From Canna indica (lineage: Eukaryota; Streptophyta; Magnoliopsida; Zingiberales; Cannaceae), in the NCBI GenBank assembly GCA_034359265.1, contig CP136898.1:55293501-55357500 (forward strand): a DNA stretch of 64,000 bases. The letters are read 5' to 3'. The position numbers were made by a program, and so were the translations under genes. The notes under the pieces were generated by a model, which worked only from the letters and a program-made list of their open reading frames with translations, searched no databases and had not been told where the DNA came from. Positions 45,724 to 57,649 of the stretch are shown one piece after another. Every line of letters begins with the position of its first letter. The first letter of the stretch is position 1.

Positions 45724-48500
45724 GTTCTCAATTTTTGTAACTAAGTTTCGAACTTTTGAAATCAATTTCCCAACTTTCGTAACCATGTTCACAACTTTCC
45801 GAACCAAGTTCCGAACTTTCCAAACCAAGTTCCGAACATTCTGAATCAAGTTCCGAACTCCGAACCAAGTTCCGAACTTTCCGAACCAAGTTCTAAACTT
45901 TCTGAATCAAGTTCCTAACTTTCGAAACCAAGTTCCCAACATTCGAAACCAAGTTCCGAACTTTCGCAACCAAGTTCTGAACTATCAGAACCAAGTTTCG
46001 AACTTTCAAAATGAATTTGCCAACTTTCGGAACCAAGTTCCCAACTTTTGTACCCAAGTTCAGAACTTTCGAAACTAAGTTCCCAACTTTTGAACCAAGT
46101 TCCCAACTATCCGAACCAAATTCCAAACTTTCCAACTAAGCTCTGAATTTTCTGAATCAAGTTCCCAACTTTCGAAACCAAATTCCGCACTTTCAAAACC
46201 AAGTTCCCAAATTTTTCAAAACCAAGTTCCCAAATTTCGAAACCAAGTTCCGGACTTTCGTAACCAAGTTCACAACTTTCGTAACTAAGTTCCCAATTGT
46301 CGGAATTAAGTTCCCAACTTTTAAACCATGTTCCCAACTTTCAGAACCAAATTCTCGACTTTCCGAACCAAGTTCTGAACTTTTCAAACCAAGTTCCAAA
46401 CTTTCTGAACCAAGTTCCCAACTTTCCGAACCAAGTTCCCAACTTTCGTAACCAAGTTTCGAACTTTTGGATACCAAGTTCCCAATTTTCGTAACCAAGT
46501 TCCCAATTTTCGTAACCAATTTCCCAACTTTCCTCAACAAGATCCAACTTTCGGAACCATATTTCCAACTTTTGGAACTAAGTTACGAACTTTCCAATCC
46601 TATTTCCGAACTTTTCGAACCAAATTCCGAACTTTCCGAAGCACGTTCCGAACTTTTTGAATCAAGCTTCGAACTTTTCGAACCAAATTCCCAATTTTTG
46701 GAACAAAGTTCCTAACTTTTGGAACAAAGGTCCCAACTTTTGGAACAAAGTTCCCAACATTTGGAACCATGTTCTGAACTATCCGAAGCAAGTTCCGAAT
46801 TTTCCGAATCAAGTTCCTAACTTTCAGAATCTAGTTCCCAACTTTCGAAACCAAGTTCCCTACATTTGAAACAAACTTTCAAACTTTCCTTACCAAGTTC
46901 TCAACTTTCCTAACAAAGTTCTAAACTAAGTTCACAACTTTCGGAATCAAGTTCCCAACTTTTTGAACCATGTTCCGAACTTTCCGAACCAAGTTCCTAA
47001 CTTTCCGAACCATGTTCTGAATTTTCGGAACCAAGTTCCCAACTTTCGAAACCAAGTTCCCAACTTTCGCAACAAAGTTCCCAACTTTCCAAACCTTGTT
47101 TTGTACTTTCAATATCAATTTCCCAATTTCCGGAACCAAGTTCCCAACTTTCATAACCAAGTTCATAACTTTCGTAACTAAGTTCCCAACTTTTGGAACC
47201 AAGTTCCGAACTTTCGAATCCAAGTTTCGAACTTTCCAAACCAAGTTCTGAACTTTTCAAACCAAGTTCTAATTTTTTTGAATCAAGTTCCCAATTTCCA
47301 ACTTTCGAAACCAATTTGCCAAATTTCGAAACCAAGTTCCGAACTTTCCGAACCAAGTTCTGAAATTTCCGAACCAAGTTCCGAACTTTTCGAATCAAGT
47401 TTCGTACTTTTCGAACTAAATTCCAAATATTCCGAAATAAGTTCCCAACTTTCGTAACTAAATTTTGAACTTTCGGACACCAAGTCCCAACTTTCGTAAC
47501 CAAGTTCCAACTTTCGGAACCATGTTCCCAATTTTTGGAACGAAGTTCCGAACTTTCCAATCCAAGTTCGAAACTTTTTGAATCAAGTTTTAAACTTTCT
47601 GAACCAAGTTCACAACTTTCGGAACCACGTTTTCAAATTTCCAAACCAAGTTCCCAACTTTCTGAACCAAGTTCTAAACTTTCTGAATGAAGTTCGCAAC
47701 TTTCAAAACCATGTTCCCAACTTTTGGATCCAAGTTCTGAACTTTCCTAACCAAGTTCCAAACTTTCCGAACCAACCTCCAAACATTCTGAACCAAGTTC
47801 CCAACTTTTGGAACCAAGTCCTCAACTTTCAAAACCATGTTCTGAATATTCCGAACCCAGTTCCCATCTTTCAGAACCAAGTTTGGAGTTTTCGGAACCA
47901 AGCAAAACTTTCGAAACCAAGTTCCCAATTTTCAAAATCAAGTTCCCAACGTTTAGAACCAAATTTCGAACTTTCAAAACCAAGTTTCCAACTTTCGTAA
48001 CCAAGTTCCCAACTTTCGAAAACAAAATCCCAACTTTCCAAAACAAGTTCCCCAACTTTCGAAACCAATTTCCCAACTTTCAGAACCAAGTTTCGAGTTT
48101 TCGGAACCATGTTCCCATCTTTTGGAATCAAGTTCCCAACTTTCAAAATCAAGTTCCCAACATTCAAAACCAAGTTCCCAACTTACCAAACCAAGTTCCC
48201 AACTTTTCGAACTAAGTTGCCAATTTTCGGAACCTAGTTTCCAACTTTTAGAACCATGTTTCGAGTTTTCGTAACAAAGTTCCCAACATTCGAAACCAAG
48301 TTCCCAACTTTCGAAACCAAGTTTCCAACTTTCAGAACTAAGTTTCAAGCTTTCAAAACTAAGTTCCCAGCTTTCGTAACCAAGTTCCCAACTTTCGAAA
48401 CCAAATTCCCGACTTTCGTAAACAAGTTCCCAACTTTCCTAACCAAGTTCACAACTTTTCGAACCATGTAGCCAACTTTCAGAACCAAGTTTCAAATTTT
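45724..48500 (+). repeat. 21-bp satellite array, block 10
   Basis: 2.8 kb of satellite between LINE A4 and the left end of the copia element. A few units are disrupted by small deletions (for example near 45857 and 47295). No gene is seen. Confidence 0.96.
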
Positions 48501-49904
48501 CGCTCCTCCTCACTTCTTTTCTCTATTCGGATGCACCCTAAGAGTGGAAATATATACTCTTAGGGTTAGTGTTTCAAACCAATAAGAGGGCTCAAGATGG
48601 ATTAAATCCATCTCAAGTACCCACGGGTTTAAAATAAGATGGATCAAATCCATCTAATGGGTTTGAATCCAATAAGTGACTCAACTAGATGGATCAAATC
48701 CATCTAATGGGTTTGAATCCAATAAGTGGACTCAACTAGATGGATCAAATCCATCTCATGTGCCTTGCAAGCCATCTTCTCTCTTCTTTCTCATGGACCT
48801 AATGACATCTCATGCCATATATGTCATTGTTATTTTACCTTTGTATCCTTCCTATATGTGTGTGACCTTATGGGCTTGTAAAACATGTTGGTAGTATACA
48901 GTGAATTATAATTTTCAATTAAGTGGAATTATATGATTTAAACTCTTTAAATTATTATTCATTCCCAATGAACAAATTCACTTATACAAGTCAAGAGAGG
49001 CTTCTAGCCAAGCATCATGACTACCCAAATGTCAGAAGGTCGGTGGTTTGACCATTTCACCCTTCCATATGCAGATACTGTGCAATCAACTCCTTTCACC
49101 ACTCTTTATCTAATTCAGGTTAATCAAGTCCTGAATGTATAGATTCTTGTATCTTAAATCTTTATTCCAAAAAAGCCCTCTATGAATCACATTCATAAAC
49201 ACTTACTACTCTGGCCAGAGACTCTTGAATAAAGAGATTATACAAGAAGAGTGAGATAAACTCCCCAAATAAATATGGGGTGGTGAATCCTGTGTTGATC
49301 ACTCAACTATCTCCAAGTGATTCATGTTATACCCAATCTTCAAGCTATGAACACCCAAAGGTGAACCATAAGTAATAAAGTCAAAGTATAACACTAGGCA
49401 CTTAAGATACTTTGGTGATCTTAAGTCCAAGGATACTTGCACCATTGATATGATGAGATGCTTTTACAAACATAGATTGAACATTCTTGTGAATATCTCA
49501 TGATTAGGCCTCCAATGAACTTGTTTCTCAAACAAGCATCCACATGTTAACTCTGAGCATCGCTATGCTCACAACTTGTGATAACTATTGCTTGACGAGT
49601 CAAGAAGTATAACATATACTAGTCTATCCGTATTAACAATGTCCTATCTTGTTAATACTGTGACTAGGGATAATTTAGGTATAAACACATTTACATGCAA
49701 TAAGAATCTCACATCATGAACTCTTCATGATTTCCTTTGCACTGTGTCATATACCAAGGACTTATATTACATAGTTTAAGTCTTTATGCAAGCAAATGAA
49801 TTAACATGAGCACTAAGTAATAAAGATAGCCTTTCATAATTAAGTAAAATGTGCATGAAGAGTTCCCAAATATATGAGGAGGGCTCTAGAGCATATCACT
49901 AACA
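48501..49904 (-). repeat. Copia 3' LTR (partial)
   Basis: On the element's strand it begins TGTTAGTGATATGC at 49904 and is cut off by satellite at 48501. It contains four copies of a perfect 8-bp inverted repeat, AGATGGAT-CAA-ATCCATCT (near 48595, 48640, 48690 and 48737; the first has TAA as its loop), on units of 45-50 bp. The 5' LTR has three. No coding sequence is seen. Confidence 0.85.
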
Positions 49905-49920
49905 AACTCCCACTTGCACT
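49905..49920 (-). other. Copia polypurine tract
   Basis: On the element's strand, AGTGCAAGTGGGAGTT directly precedes the 3' LTR start TGTTAG. This is the plus-strand primer site of the retrotransposon. Confidence 0.8.
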
Positions 49921-51282
49921 AGAGCTAATCGCCCTTAAACTTTATACCCATATTGTTTACATGAAAGTCAAACTTGCTTTGGGTAAGTGCTTTAGTGAGG
50001 ATCAAGCTACATTGTGATCGGTGGGGACCCTTTCAATCTTTACATCATTTCTACCAATGATCTCTCTAATCAGATGGTAGCCTCTGAGAACATGATTGGA
50101 TCTTTGATGAGACCTTGGTTCCTTTGCTTAAGCAATGGCTCCATTATTATCACAATACAGAGGTATTGGATCAATAATGCTGGGAACCATTCCTAGTTCA
50201 GTAATGAACTTCCTGATCCAAACTGCTTCCTTAGCTGCCTCAGAAGCTGCTATGTACTCAGCCTCCGTCGAAGAGTCCGCAGTTGTATCTTGTTTGTAAC
50301 TCTTCCAACTGATTGCACCTCCTCCAAATATGAACACAAATCCTATAGCATATGCATAAGGAGTCTTACTCATGTTCTCTCTTTCTATTTGTATTTTAGG
50401 ACACATAGATTTAGAAAGAGGTTTCCCATGTATCATAGGAATAAACCCTTTCTTGGAGAGATCCATGCTAAACCTTTTTAGCATCTTATCAATGTATCTA
50501 GACTGTGAAAGACCTAACAACCTATTGGATCTATCTCTATAAATCATAATCCCCAAAATATAGGTTGCTTCTCCAAGGTTTTTCATGGAGAATTGCTTAG
50601 AAAGCCAAATTTTGATTGATTGAAGAACTGAGACATCATTTCCTATAAGAAGTATGTCATCAACATATAGAATTAGGAAAATGATTGCACTCCCACTGAC
50701 CTTCTTGTACACGCAAGGTTCATCCATATTTTGCGAGAAACCAAACTCTTTGACAGTCTCATCAAATCGGATGTTCCAGCTCCTAGACGCTTGCTTTAAT
50801 CCTTAAATGGATTTCTGAAGCTTTCATACTTTGTTGCCATTTTCATATGTGAATCCTTCAGGTTGTGTCATGTACACTTCCTCTATCGAATTTCCATTAA
50901 GGAAAGCAGTTTTCACATCCATCTGCCAAATCTCATAATCGTAATGAGCGGCAATGGCAAGCAATATCCTTATGGATTTAAGCATGGCTACTGGAGAAAA
51001 GGTTTCATCAAAGCCAACTCCTTGTCTTTGACGATAGCCTTTTGCAACAAGGAGTGCCTTATAGGTAATCACATTACCTTCCATGTCGGTCTTCTTCTTG
51101 AAGATCCATTTGCACCCTATGGGTTTTATCCCTTCAGGTGCCTCAACCAAAGTCCAAACTTGGTTATCATACATGGAATCCATCTCGGATTTCATGGCCT
51201 TAAGCCATAATTCATATTCTGAACTTTTCAGAGCTTCCTCATAGCTTGTAGGCTCATTATCTTCTACTAGCAGCACATCCAT
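49921..51282 (-). pseudogene. Copia reverse transcriptase and RNase H remnant
   Basis: The RVT_2-type reverse transcriptase starts at 51282 and keeps the first catalytic Asp (WQMDVKTAFLNG). It stops near 50824, and a short broken stretch follows. It resumes at 50727 with YVDD (ILYVDDILLIGND). An in-frame deletion joins KTPYAYAIG to FVFIFGGGAISW, removing the start of RNase H. The rest of RNase H (SSTEAEYIAASEAAKEAVWI) remains. A TAA near 50125 replaces the usual Gln codon after NNGAIA (C to T). The remaining 200 bp to the polypurine tract are degraded. It is non-functional. Confidence 0.88.
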
Positions 51283-51810
51283 ATCTCTCTAGAACTGTGC
51301 GCACTCTAGTAGATCGCCTAGGTTCAGGTGTAACTTTAGGTACATCTACTATCTCATCATCATGAGTATTAGGTGTGGGATCTATCGGTTGATTCACCTC
51401 TATTTGTGTATCTCGAACTTCACCAAGTCCAATTCTACTCCCACTATCTTCTTTTAGAAGAAACTCTTTCTCCAAGAAGACAACATGCTTTGAAACAAAC
51501 ACCTTTTGTTCCAAAGGATGGTAGAAATAGTATCCTAAAGACTCTCTTGGATACCCCACAAATAGGCATTTATCAGATTTTGCTTCTAGCTTGTCTGACA
51601 TCGTCCTTTTTACATAAGCAGGACAGCCCCATACTTTCATATGTGAAAGTATAGGTTTCTTGTTATACCACATCTCATATGGTGTAACATCAACCGATTT
51701 GGATGGAACTTGTTTAGTGCATAAACAGTCGTTTCCAATGCATAACCCCAGAAAGACTTGGGCAACTCTGCTAGACAAGGAGCATTTACAACGTTAGATA
51801 TCCTGCTCAA
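51257..51810 (-). pseudogene. Copia integrase C-terminal part and linker
   Basis: This is the continuation of the integrase gene beyond the LINE B4 insertion. FWGYALETTVYALNKF is followed by a frameshift, then DVTPYEMWYNKKPILSHMKVWGC, which is typical of copia integrases just after the catalytic core, and then a variable acidic linker ending before RT. About 45 bp between 51785 and LINE B4 match neither element. It is broken. Confidence 0.82.
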
Positions 51811-51826
51811 CCATTCATCAGGCACC

Positions 51827-52436
51827 AGATAGGAAATGGCGAAGGTACCAGGCTATGGCATGACCCATGGCACCCTGATGGGATTCTCTTTCGCATTGTT
51901 AGACGATACCCTTATAACATCCCTGCTCTCTCTACTGATCTAGTATCTGATATCCTTTCTCCTGAAGGGTGGAACACGGTGGGATTCCACCATTCGTGCT
52001 TATTTGATGCATGGCTAAACCTACACCAGATTCGATTTCTGGAGAAGGCTCCCAACATATGACCGCATGCGTGGATGGGGTAAACAAGATCCAAATATTT
52101 GTTACCTATGTAGAGAAAATAGCGAGAGCATAGATCATATCTTATTATGTTGCACTTACTCTCAACAGATCTGGCGCAAGATACTTGGGGTGATACCACA
52201 TGGAGATACCTTGGCAGATTGTATGCCATGGCTTTTTACATCATTTTGGTGGCTCCTCTGATGCCAAGTTATTGAGAAAGCTTCTTCTCACTACCACTAT
52301 TCACCATTTGTGGAGAGAGCGGAATCAGCAGATGCATGAGGAAGGGCAATTATCTTGGGAGGCCCTTGCCAAACATATCCTGGATGATACTATGCAGAAG
52401 AGGACTAAGGACACCACTGGGGATGCAGGAAATTGA
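51827..52436 (+). pseudogene. LINE B4 ORF2 C-terminal remnant
   Basis: Remnant of the ORF2 tail: the region preceding zf-RVT (NGEGTRLWHDPWHPDG-like), an internal deletion near 52030, then MRGWGKQDPNICYLCRENSESIDHILLCC. A frameshift near 52240 leads to a last segment ending at 52434-52436. It has no catalytic domain. Confidence 0.85.
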
Positions 52437-52946
52437 TATACTGCGCTTTCTGTTTATTCATGCACTTCTAGTTTATCTTACATGAGGTGTTGCCTGTCCC
52501 GGGCTGTGGATTCAGTGTCTTTATGGGCCTAGATTTGAGCCAAGCCTATCACTTTTTCTTGGATATTACCTTTTCCGCACTGTGGAACTTAGTGTGTATT
52601 CCTATTCCTATGTTGCTAGACGTATCGATATGACTTGCGAGCCTTTCCCGGGCTGTGGGATTTATTGCTTATTGCTTATTTCTAGTCTTGTGAGTCTTGG
52701 GTAGTCATGACCTGTGTGTCTTTCCCGGGCTGTGGGATGTTTCTCTTTTTTAGATGGCTACGATTTATCGTAGCGGGACCATCACTTATAGGTTTTTGGG
52801 TCTCGACCTTGCTAATGGCAATGCTGAAGGTGGGGGTACAAGACTCTTTTGTCCTAGGGTGATTGGATACTGAACCTTTCATGTACACATCTTTTAATTA
52901 TTAATACAAACTCACTTGCATTTTTGCAAAAAAAAAAGAAAAAAAA
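51827..52946 (+). mobile_element. LINE B4, 5'-truncated, inserted into the copia integrase
   Basis: Family B LINE fragment with the ORF2 C-terminal part, 3'UTR with four CCCGGGCTGTGG-type motifs (near 52496, 52575, 52645 and 52720), hairpin at 52806-52831 and an A-rich tail to 52946. It lies opposite to the copia element and splits its integrase. About 190 bp are deleted near 52030, where CTACACCAG joins ATTCGATTTCTGG. I found no target-site duplication. Confidence 0.9.
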
Positions 52947-53691
52947 GACTCATTATTGATCGAACCATGTCCAACAATGTTCGATTTCTCCTTTCAAACA
53001 CACCATTATGCTGTGGCGTATATGGAGGAGTCCATTGAGAAATAATCTCATTATTTCTTAGATAGCTTTGGAATTCTTGGCTTAAGTATTCTCCACCTCG
53101 ATCAGATCTAAGTGTTTTAATACTTTTACCAAGTTGTTTCTCCACTTCATTTTTGAATTCTTTGAACTTTTCAAAAGCTTTAGATTTAAACTTCATTAGA
53201 TATATGTACCCAAATCTCGAGTAATCATCAATGAAGGTTATGAAGTAGAGAAAATCACCTCTTGCATGTGTTGACATTGGACCACAAACATCTGAATGTA
53301 TGAGTTCCAATGCATCAGCGGCACGTGCACTCTTTCCACTAAAGGGCACTTTTGTCATCTTACCAGATAAACAAGATTCACATGTTTCATATGATTCGTA
53401 ATCAAATGAACCTAAGTTACCAGACTTGTGTAACTTAGTCATGCGAGTTTCGTTTATATGGCCAAGGCGACAATGCCACAAGTAAGATGGCTTTAAGTTA
53501 TCTTTCTTAGCTCTCTTGGCATTTATGTTGTGAATTTCCTTATCAATATCAAGCATATATATTCCATTATCATTTGTTCCGGAATAATAAAACATATTAT
53601 TCAACACAATAGAACAACCTTTGTTCTTTGAAATGGAAATGCCAAAACCTTGTTCGACAAGACAAGATAAGGAAATAATGTTCTTAGACAA
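52947..53691 (-). pseudogene. Copia GAG-pre-integrase and integrase core
   Basis: An uninterrupted frame reads from the pre-integrase region (YLWHCRLGHINETRM and a Cys pair, CESCLSGK) through the integrase core. The D, D, E catalytic residues are visible in HSDVCGP, LRSDRGGEY and HNGVFERRNR. The frame ends at the LINE B4 tail after MVRSIMS. Upstream, a TAA replaces a codon just before YYVPSLSKN. The core could fold, but the gene is split and cannot make a complete protein. Confidence 0.88.
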
Positions 53692-53706
53692 AGAAGGAAC
53701 ATAATA

Positions 53707-54708
53707 TTAATTTTCAAGTTCCAAAATAAGTCCACTAGGTAAACATAAATGATAAGTTCCTACAGCAAGTGCAGCAACTCTTGCTCTAGTTGCACTGCGC
53801 AGGTCTATCTCCCATTTGTTCACCTTTCTACTACTCCTTAGGCCCTGCATGTGAGAACACAAGTGAGCACCACATCTGGTATCCAATACCAAGAGTGGTT
53901 TCTAGAAGCAGTATGCGTATTAATTTCAATAACACAAATACCTGAAGTAGAAGCAGTTCCTTGCTTCTTCTCCTTGAGAGACTCTAAGTAGGTATTGCAG
54001 TTGCGCTTCCAATAACTCACCTTGCCACAGTGGAAGCAAGTCCCCTTGGAGTCAGTTTTCTTTTGTGCACTTGGCACCTTCCCCTTTTTCTTGATTCCAC
54101 CTTGGGGCTTAGTTATTTTCTTCTTCTTATTTTTGCCTTTCTTCCCCTTCTGAGAAGTAGAAGAACCAACAACCATAACTGCTTTTTGATTCTTCACTGA
54201 ATTATCAGCAGTCTTGAGCATATTTACCAATTCAGGTAAAGTGGTGGAGATCTTGTTCATCTGATAGTTAAGCACAAACTGCGCATAACTAGGAGACAAA
54301 GATTGTAGAATTAGGTCTACACCTAATTCATGATCCATCACAAAACCTAAAGAGGTAAGGTGCTCAATATATCCATCCCAACATCTTCAGCGCATGAGAT
54401 GCGGCTGAAATTCCCTCCACCATCTTGCACTGGAACAGTAATTTTGATATCTCATATCGCTCAGTGCGAGCTTGTTCTTCAAATAGCTGCTTCAAATGGA
54501 AGATGATGGTATAAGCATCCATATACTCATGCTGCTTTTGAAGTTTTGGAGACATGGAGGCCAACATGATACATGTTGCCATATCATTGTCCTCAGACCA
54601 CTTCAAATAAGCTTGTTGTTGATCAGCAGTAGCACCATCTAGAGGTGCTGGTGGTCCTGATGCATCTAATAAATACAGAATCTTTTCAATCTTGAGAACA
54701 ATTCTCAA
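53707..54708 (-). pseudogene. Copia gag and protease, inactivated
   Basis: The gag region (UBN2-like) starts near 54708 and is frameshifted near 54364. It continues 54341-53838 through VMDHELGVDLILQSLS-like sequence, a Lys-rich stretch, and a zinc knuckle reading CFHCGKVSYWKRNC, in which the His of CX2CX4HX4C is replaced by Tyr. A frameshift then leads to the protease (53892-53707), whose active site reads LDTRCG where copia proteases have DTG. Both substitutions fit single C-to-T or G-to-A changes. It is non-functional. Confidence 0.87.
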
Positions 54709-56099
54709 GTTACGATACTAATCAAGATAACTGGGGCCGGTCAATTTGTTCGAGTCGAGGATCGAACACAGACTTACATGTGTGCTCATGATTAAAATGC
54801 ACCTAGATGTAAAAAATAAAAAGAATTAGCATATGCACATGTACATGAATGCATTAGTTAGGTCTTTAATTAATCACATTTTAACACCCACTATTTTATT
54901 ACGAACCAATAGCCTTCACTATTGATCCGGGAAAGCCCGATGGATTTCCTAGTGGGTCAGTATCCATCTAGATTAAAATTTGACCTTGAGTATGCTAACA
55001 AGCCAACTTTAACTTTGATGGTAGGTTTCTCAAACCATTTGCATCTTCATGCAACTACTGAATCATTGGGTTATCAACTCTTGATACATGAATATCTCAT
55101 ATTCATTTCCCCAACCTGCCTCTTGCTCATCAACCTTGAGTATGGTCAACAAATTAATGAACAAGTTAAGACAAAACCTATTAATATAATCTTGAACATA
55201 TTCGATGTAGAGTGGGCTTGAATATGCTCAACAACCCAACATCTATAAAGAATTCTGGTTCAATCCTAATCTCATTAAGATAAACATGATAAAAAATGAT
55301 AAGGTTAAACTTTTGAAATCCTTTTCCAAGTTTGACTAGGAATCATATCCCTACTTTGATTGTTCCAAAAATAATTAGAATGACTTTGGCATTAGTTCCA
55401 GCAATTATGCACAAAATTTTTAGTGTTAAATGATAAATTTTATCCATTCAAATTAAATCCTTGGGCCAACCAAGTCGACGTTAACTTGACAGACAAATTA
55501 TCATTACCAAAAAACGTATCTACCCATGCGTATGATTACGGAAACTAATTTGTGAATCAAATTATAAAGGAATTCATTTTTAACACTTGAAACATTTTAT
55601 TAACATTCATAATTATCAAATAATCATGAAAATATATATAGATCCGGAATCTTCAAAAACCAAAACAAAGAATCACATACAAGGAACCCCCAAATCGGGT
55701 CCTAGGGCTTTCATGAACCCTTGTAGATTTATTTGGTTTTTCTTATTTCTATTAAACCCTTTAATAGATCCATGCTGTCCAAAATTAAAAACAACATTTT
55801 AATTCATCATTTCCTTGATCTAATTACAAGAAAAAGTAATAAGAACAAGTAAGAACAACCTATCAAACTACAAGAAGCCGCAAGCCCTAAAATAAGGGTT
55901 TTTGGGTTTTATCTTTAGCCAATCGATCTAGATCATAGTCTTTATTCAAGACCAATAATATTCATATTCAATCATCATTAAATATCTATTTTATAGGTCT
56001 GAACAAATAAAAAAAAATCGCATAGATCATTTCAAAATCCGTGTTCAATAAGTACACACAAGCCGAAATCTACACAACTTAATCCTATTGTTCTTTTGA
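54709..56099 (-). other. Copia leader between primer-binding site and gag
   Basis: 1.4 kb of AT-rich sequence without recognisable coding potential or structure. It is long for a copia leader and may include an old insertion that I cannot identify. Confidence 0.6.
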
Positions 56100-56102
56100 T
56101 GC

Positions 56103-56124
56103 AATCTTTGGCTCTGATAATCAT
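56103..56124 (-). other. Copia primer-binding site
   Basis: On the element's strand, ATGATTATCAGAGCCAAAG follows the LTR end GTGCCA. It matches the TATCAGAGC core of the usual initiator tRNA-Met primer site, with changes in the first bases. Confidence 0.78.
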
Positions 56125-56793
56125 TGGCACACGGGGCAGCAGAAAACATAAATTTGTGTGCCTTTGATCACCAAAACCAAGATCTGATTGCACCATTAAA
56201 ACAATAGTAAAGAAAACAAGGAGAAGGTTAGATCTCTTACCCAAATTAGATGAACGAAAGACCTTCTCGTCATCGGGTTGTCGTAAACCACAGTGATCCA
56301 GATCGGATCACCTCCAAAGTATCCACTCTAGGATGGATCCAAGAAGGCTTCAAACGCAGCAACAATAGCCAAAATTCCCTATATTTGGAGAGGAAGAGGT
56401 TCAAAGAGAGAAGGGAGATCAAAATTAATTTTTGCTCCTCCTCACTTCTTTTCTCTATTCGGCTGCACCCTAAGAGTGAAAATATATACTCTTAGGGTTA
56501 GTATTTCAAACCAATAAGAGGGCTCTAGATGGATCAAATCCGTCTCAACTGCCCACGGGTTTAAAACAAGATGGATCAAATCCATCTAATGGGTTTGAAT
56601 CCAATAAGTGGACTCAACTAGATGGATCAAATCCATCTCATGTGCCTTGCAAGCCGATCTTCTCTCTTCTTTCTCATGGACCTAATGACATCTCATGCCA
56701 TATATGTCATTGTTATTTTACATTTGTATCCTTCTTATATGTGTGTGACCTTATGGGCTTCTAAAACATGTTGGTAGTATACAGTGAATTATA
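56125..56793 (-). repeat. Copia 5' LTR (partial)
   Basis: The inner end is TGGCAC at 56125. The region from 56433 matches the 3' LTR at 48501 onward, with one hairpin unit fewer. After 56793, 19 bp (TTTTACCTTTGTATCCTTC, 56794-56812) duplicate an LTR sequence found about 80 bp earlier, and LINE A5 then begins. Confidence 0.83.
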
Positions 56794-56811
56794 TTTTACC
56801 TTTGTATCCTT

Positions 56812-57649
56812 CGACAACCAAATGTTTGCTCTTGGTGTTTTCGCAGTATCCTTCTTGCTCGTGATCATGCAAGGAAGCTTGTAGAATATCGCTTGGGTGA
56901 TGGTATGAATACATTTCTCTGGCTTGATCCTTGGATCCCTGGTTATCTTCTTATTGACAGGATGAATGATCATATCCTGGCCCGCCTCTACTCGAGTAGG
57001 ACCGCTAGAGTTTCTTCCATTTGGCAGCACAATACTTGGCATTTGGGTAGCCTTACCCATGAACTTGCTCTACTTAGTGCTTGGGATTCCATTGGCACTG
57101 TGAACACTAATTTGAACGAAGATCATATTCTTTGGAAGTCGTCTGGAGATGGTCTTTTTAGTATTGCTTCAGCTTGCACTGGCATTCTTCCCACTAAACC
57201 CATAGTTACTTGGCATCATCTTGTTTGGTTCAAAATAAGGTTCCCGAGGTATTCTTTTATTTTATGGCTTGTTCTCTTACGAAGACTACCAACTCTTGAT
57301 CGCCTCTCACATTGGGGTATTACTCACTCTACTAGTTGTTGCTTCTGCGGTGTGGATGAGTCCATCGAGCACCTATTTTTCCATTGCCCCTTTTTAGCTA
57401 TCATTTGGAGCAAGATTCTAGATCGTTGTCTCTTGGCTAACCCGCTGCATCATTGGGATGACCAACTTAAATGGTGGGAATGCGTGGGGACACGCTAATA
57501 GGCTATATGAGACGTATTACACTCACTGCTTCAGTTTACTTCATTTGGCGTGAGAGAAATGATTATATTTTCTCTCATGTCTCCTCTTACACCTACAAGC
57601 GTTCTTAGCAATATTATTGCAGAAGTTAAAAGCAAAATTCTTCTGAGTT
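56812..57649 (+). pseudogene. LINE A5 ORF2 remnant, interrupted
   Basis: Open from 56893 through the zf-RVT-like region (CCFCGVDESIEHLFFHC) to a frameshift and stop near 57498. Further coding sequence (VYFIWRERND-like) follows in another frame, to the insertion point of LINE A6. The final codons lie beyond it (60262-60365). It is non-functional. Confidence 0.87.
57639..57649 (+). repeat. Target-site duplication, left copy, of LINE A6
   Basis: TCTTCTGAGTT here is repeated at 60262-60272, directly after the LINE A6 A tail. This is the clearest LINE target-site duplication in the window because it lies in non-satellite sequence. Confidence 0.88.

Larger units (their letters stand above)
48501..56793 (-). 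mobile_element. Ty1/copia retrotransposon (minus strand), decayed, both outer LTR ends lost
   Basis: Copia element with gag, protease, integrase, RT and RNase H in that order, read right to left. The 5' LTR is at 56125-56793 and the 3' LTR at 48501-49904. The shared part of the LTRs (48501-48910 and 56433-56793) is clearly similar. The left LTR lacks its outer 300 or so bp and runs into satellite; the right LTR lacks its outer kilobase and runs into LINE A5. No target-site duplication remains. LINE B4 lies within the integrase gene. Confidence 0.9.

Noticed and set aside
54922..55221. 99-codon open frame on the plus strand
   Set aside because: It lies antisense in the copia leader, with no known domain; most likely chance.
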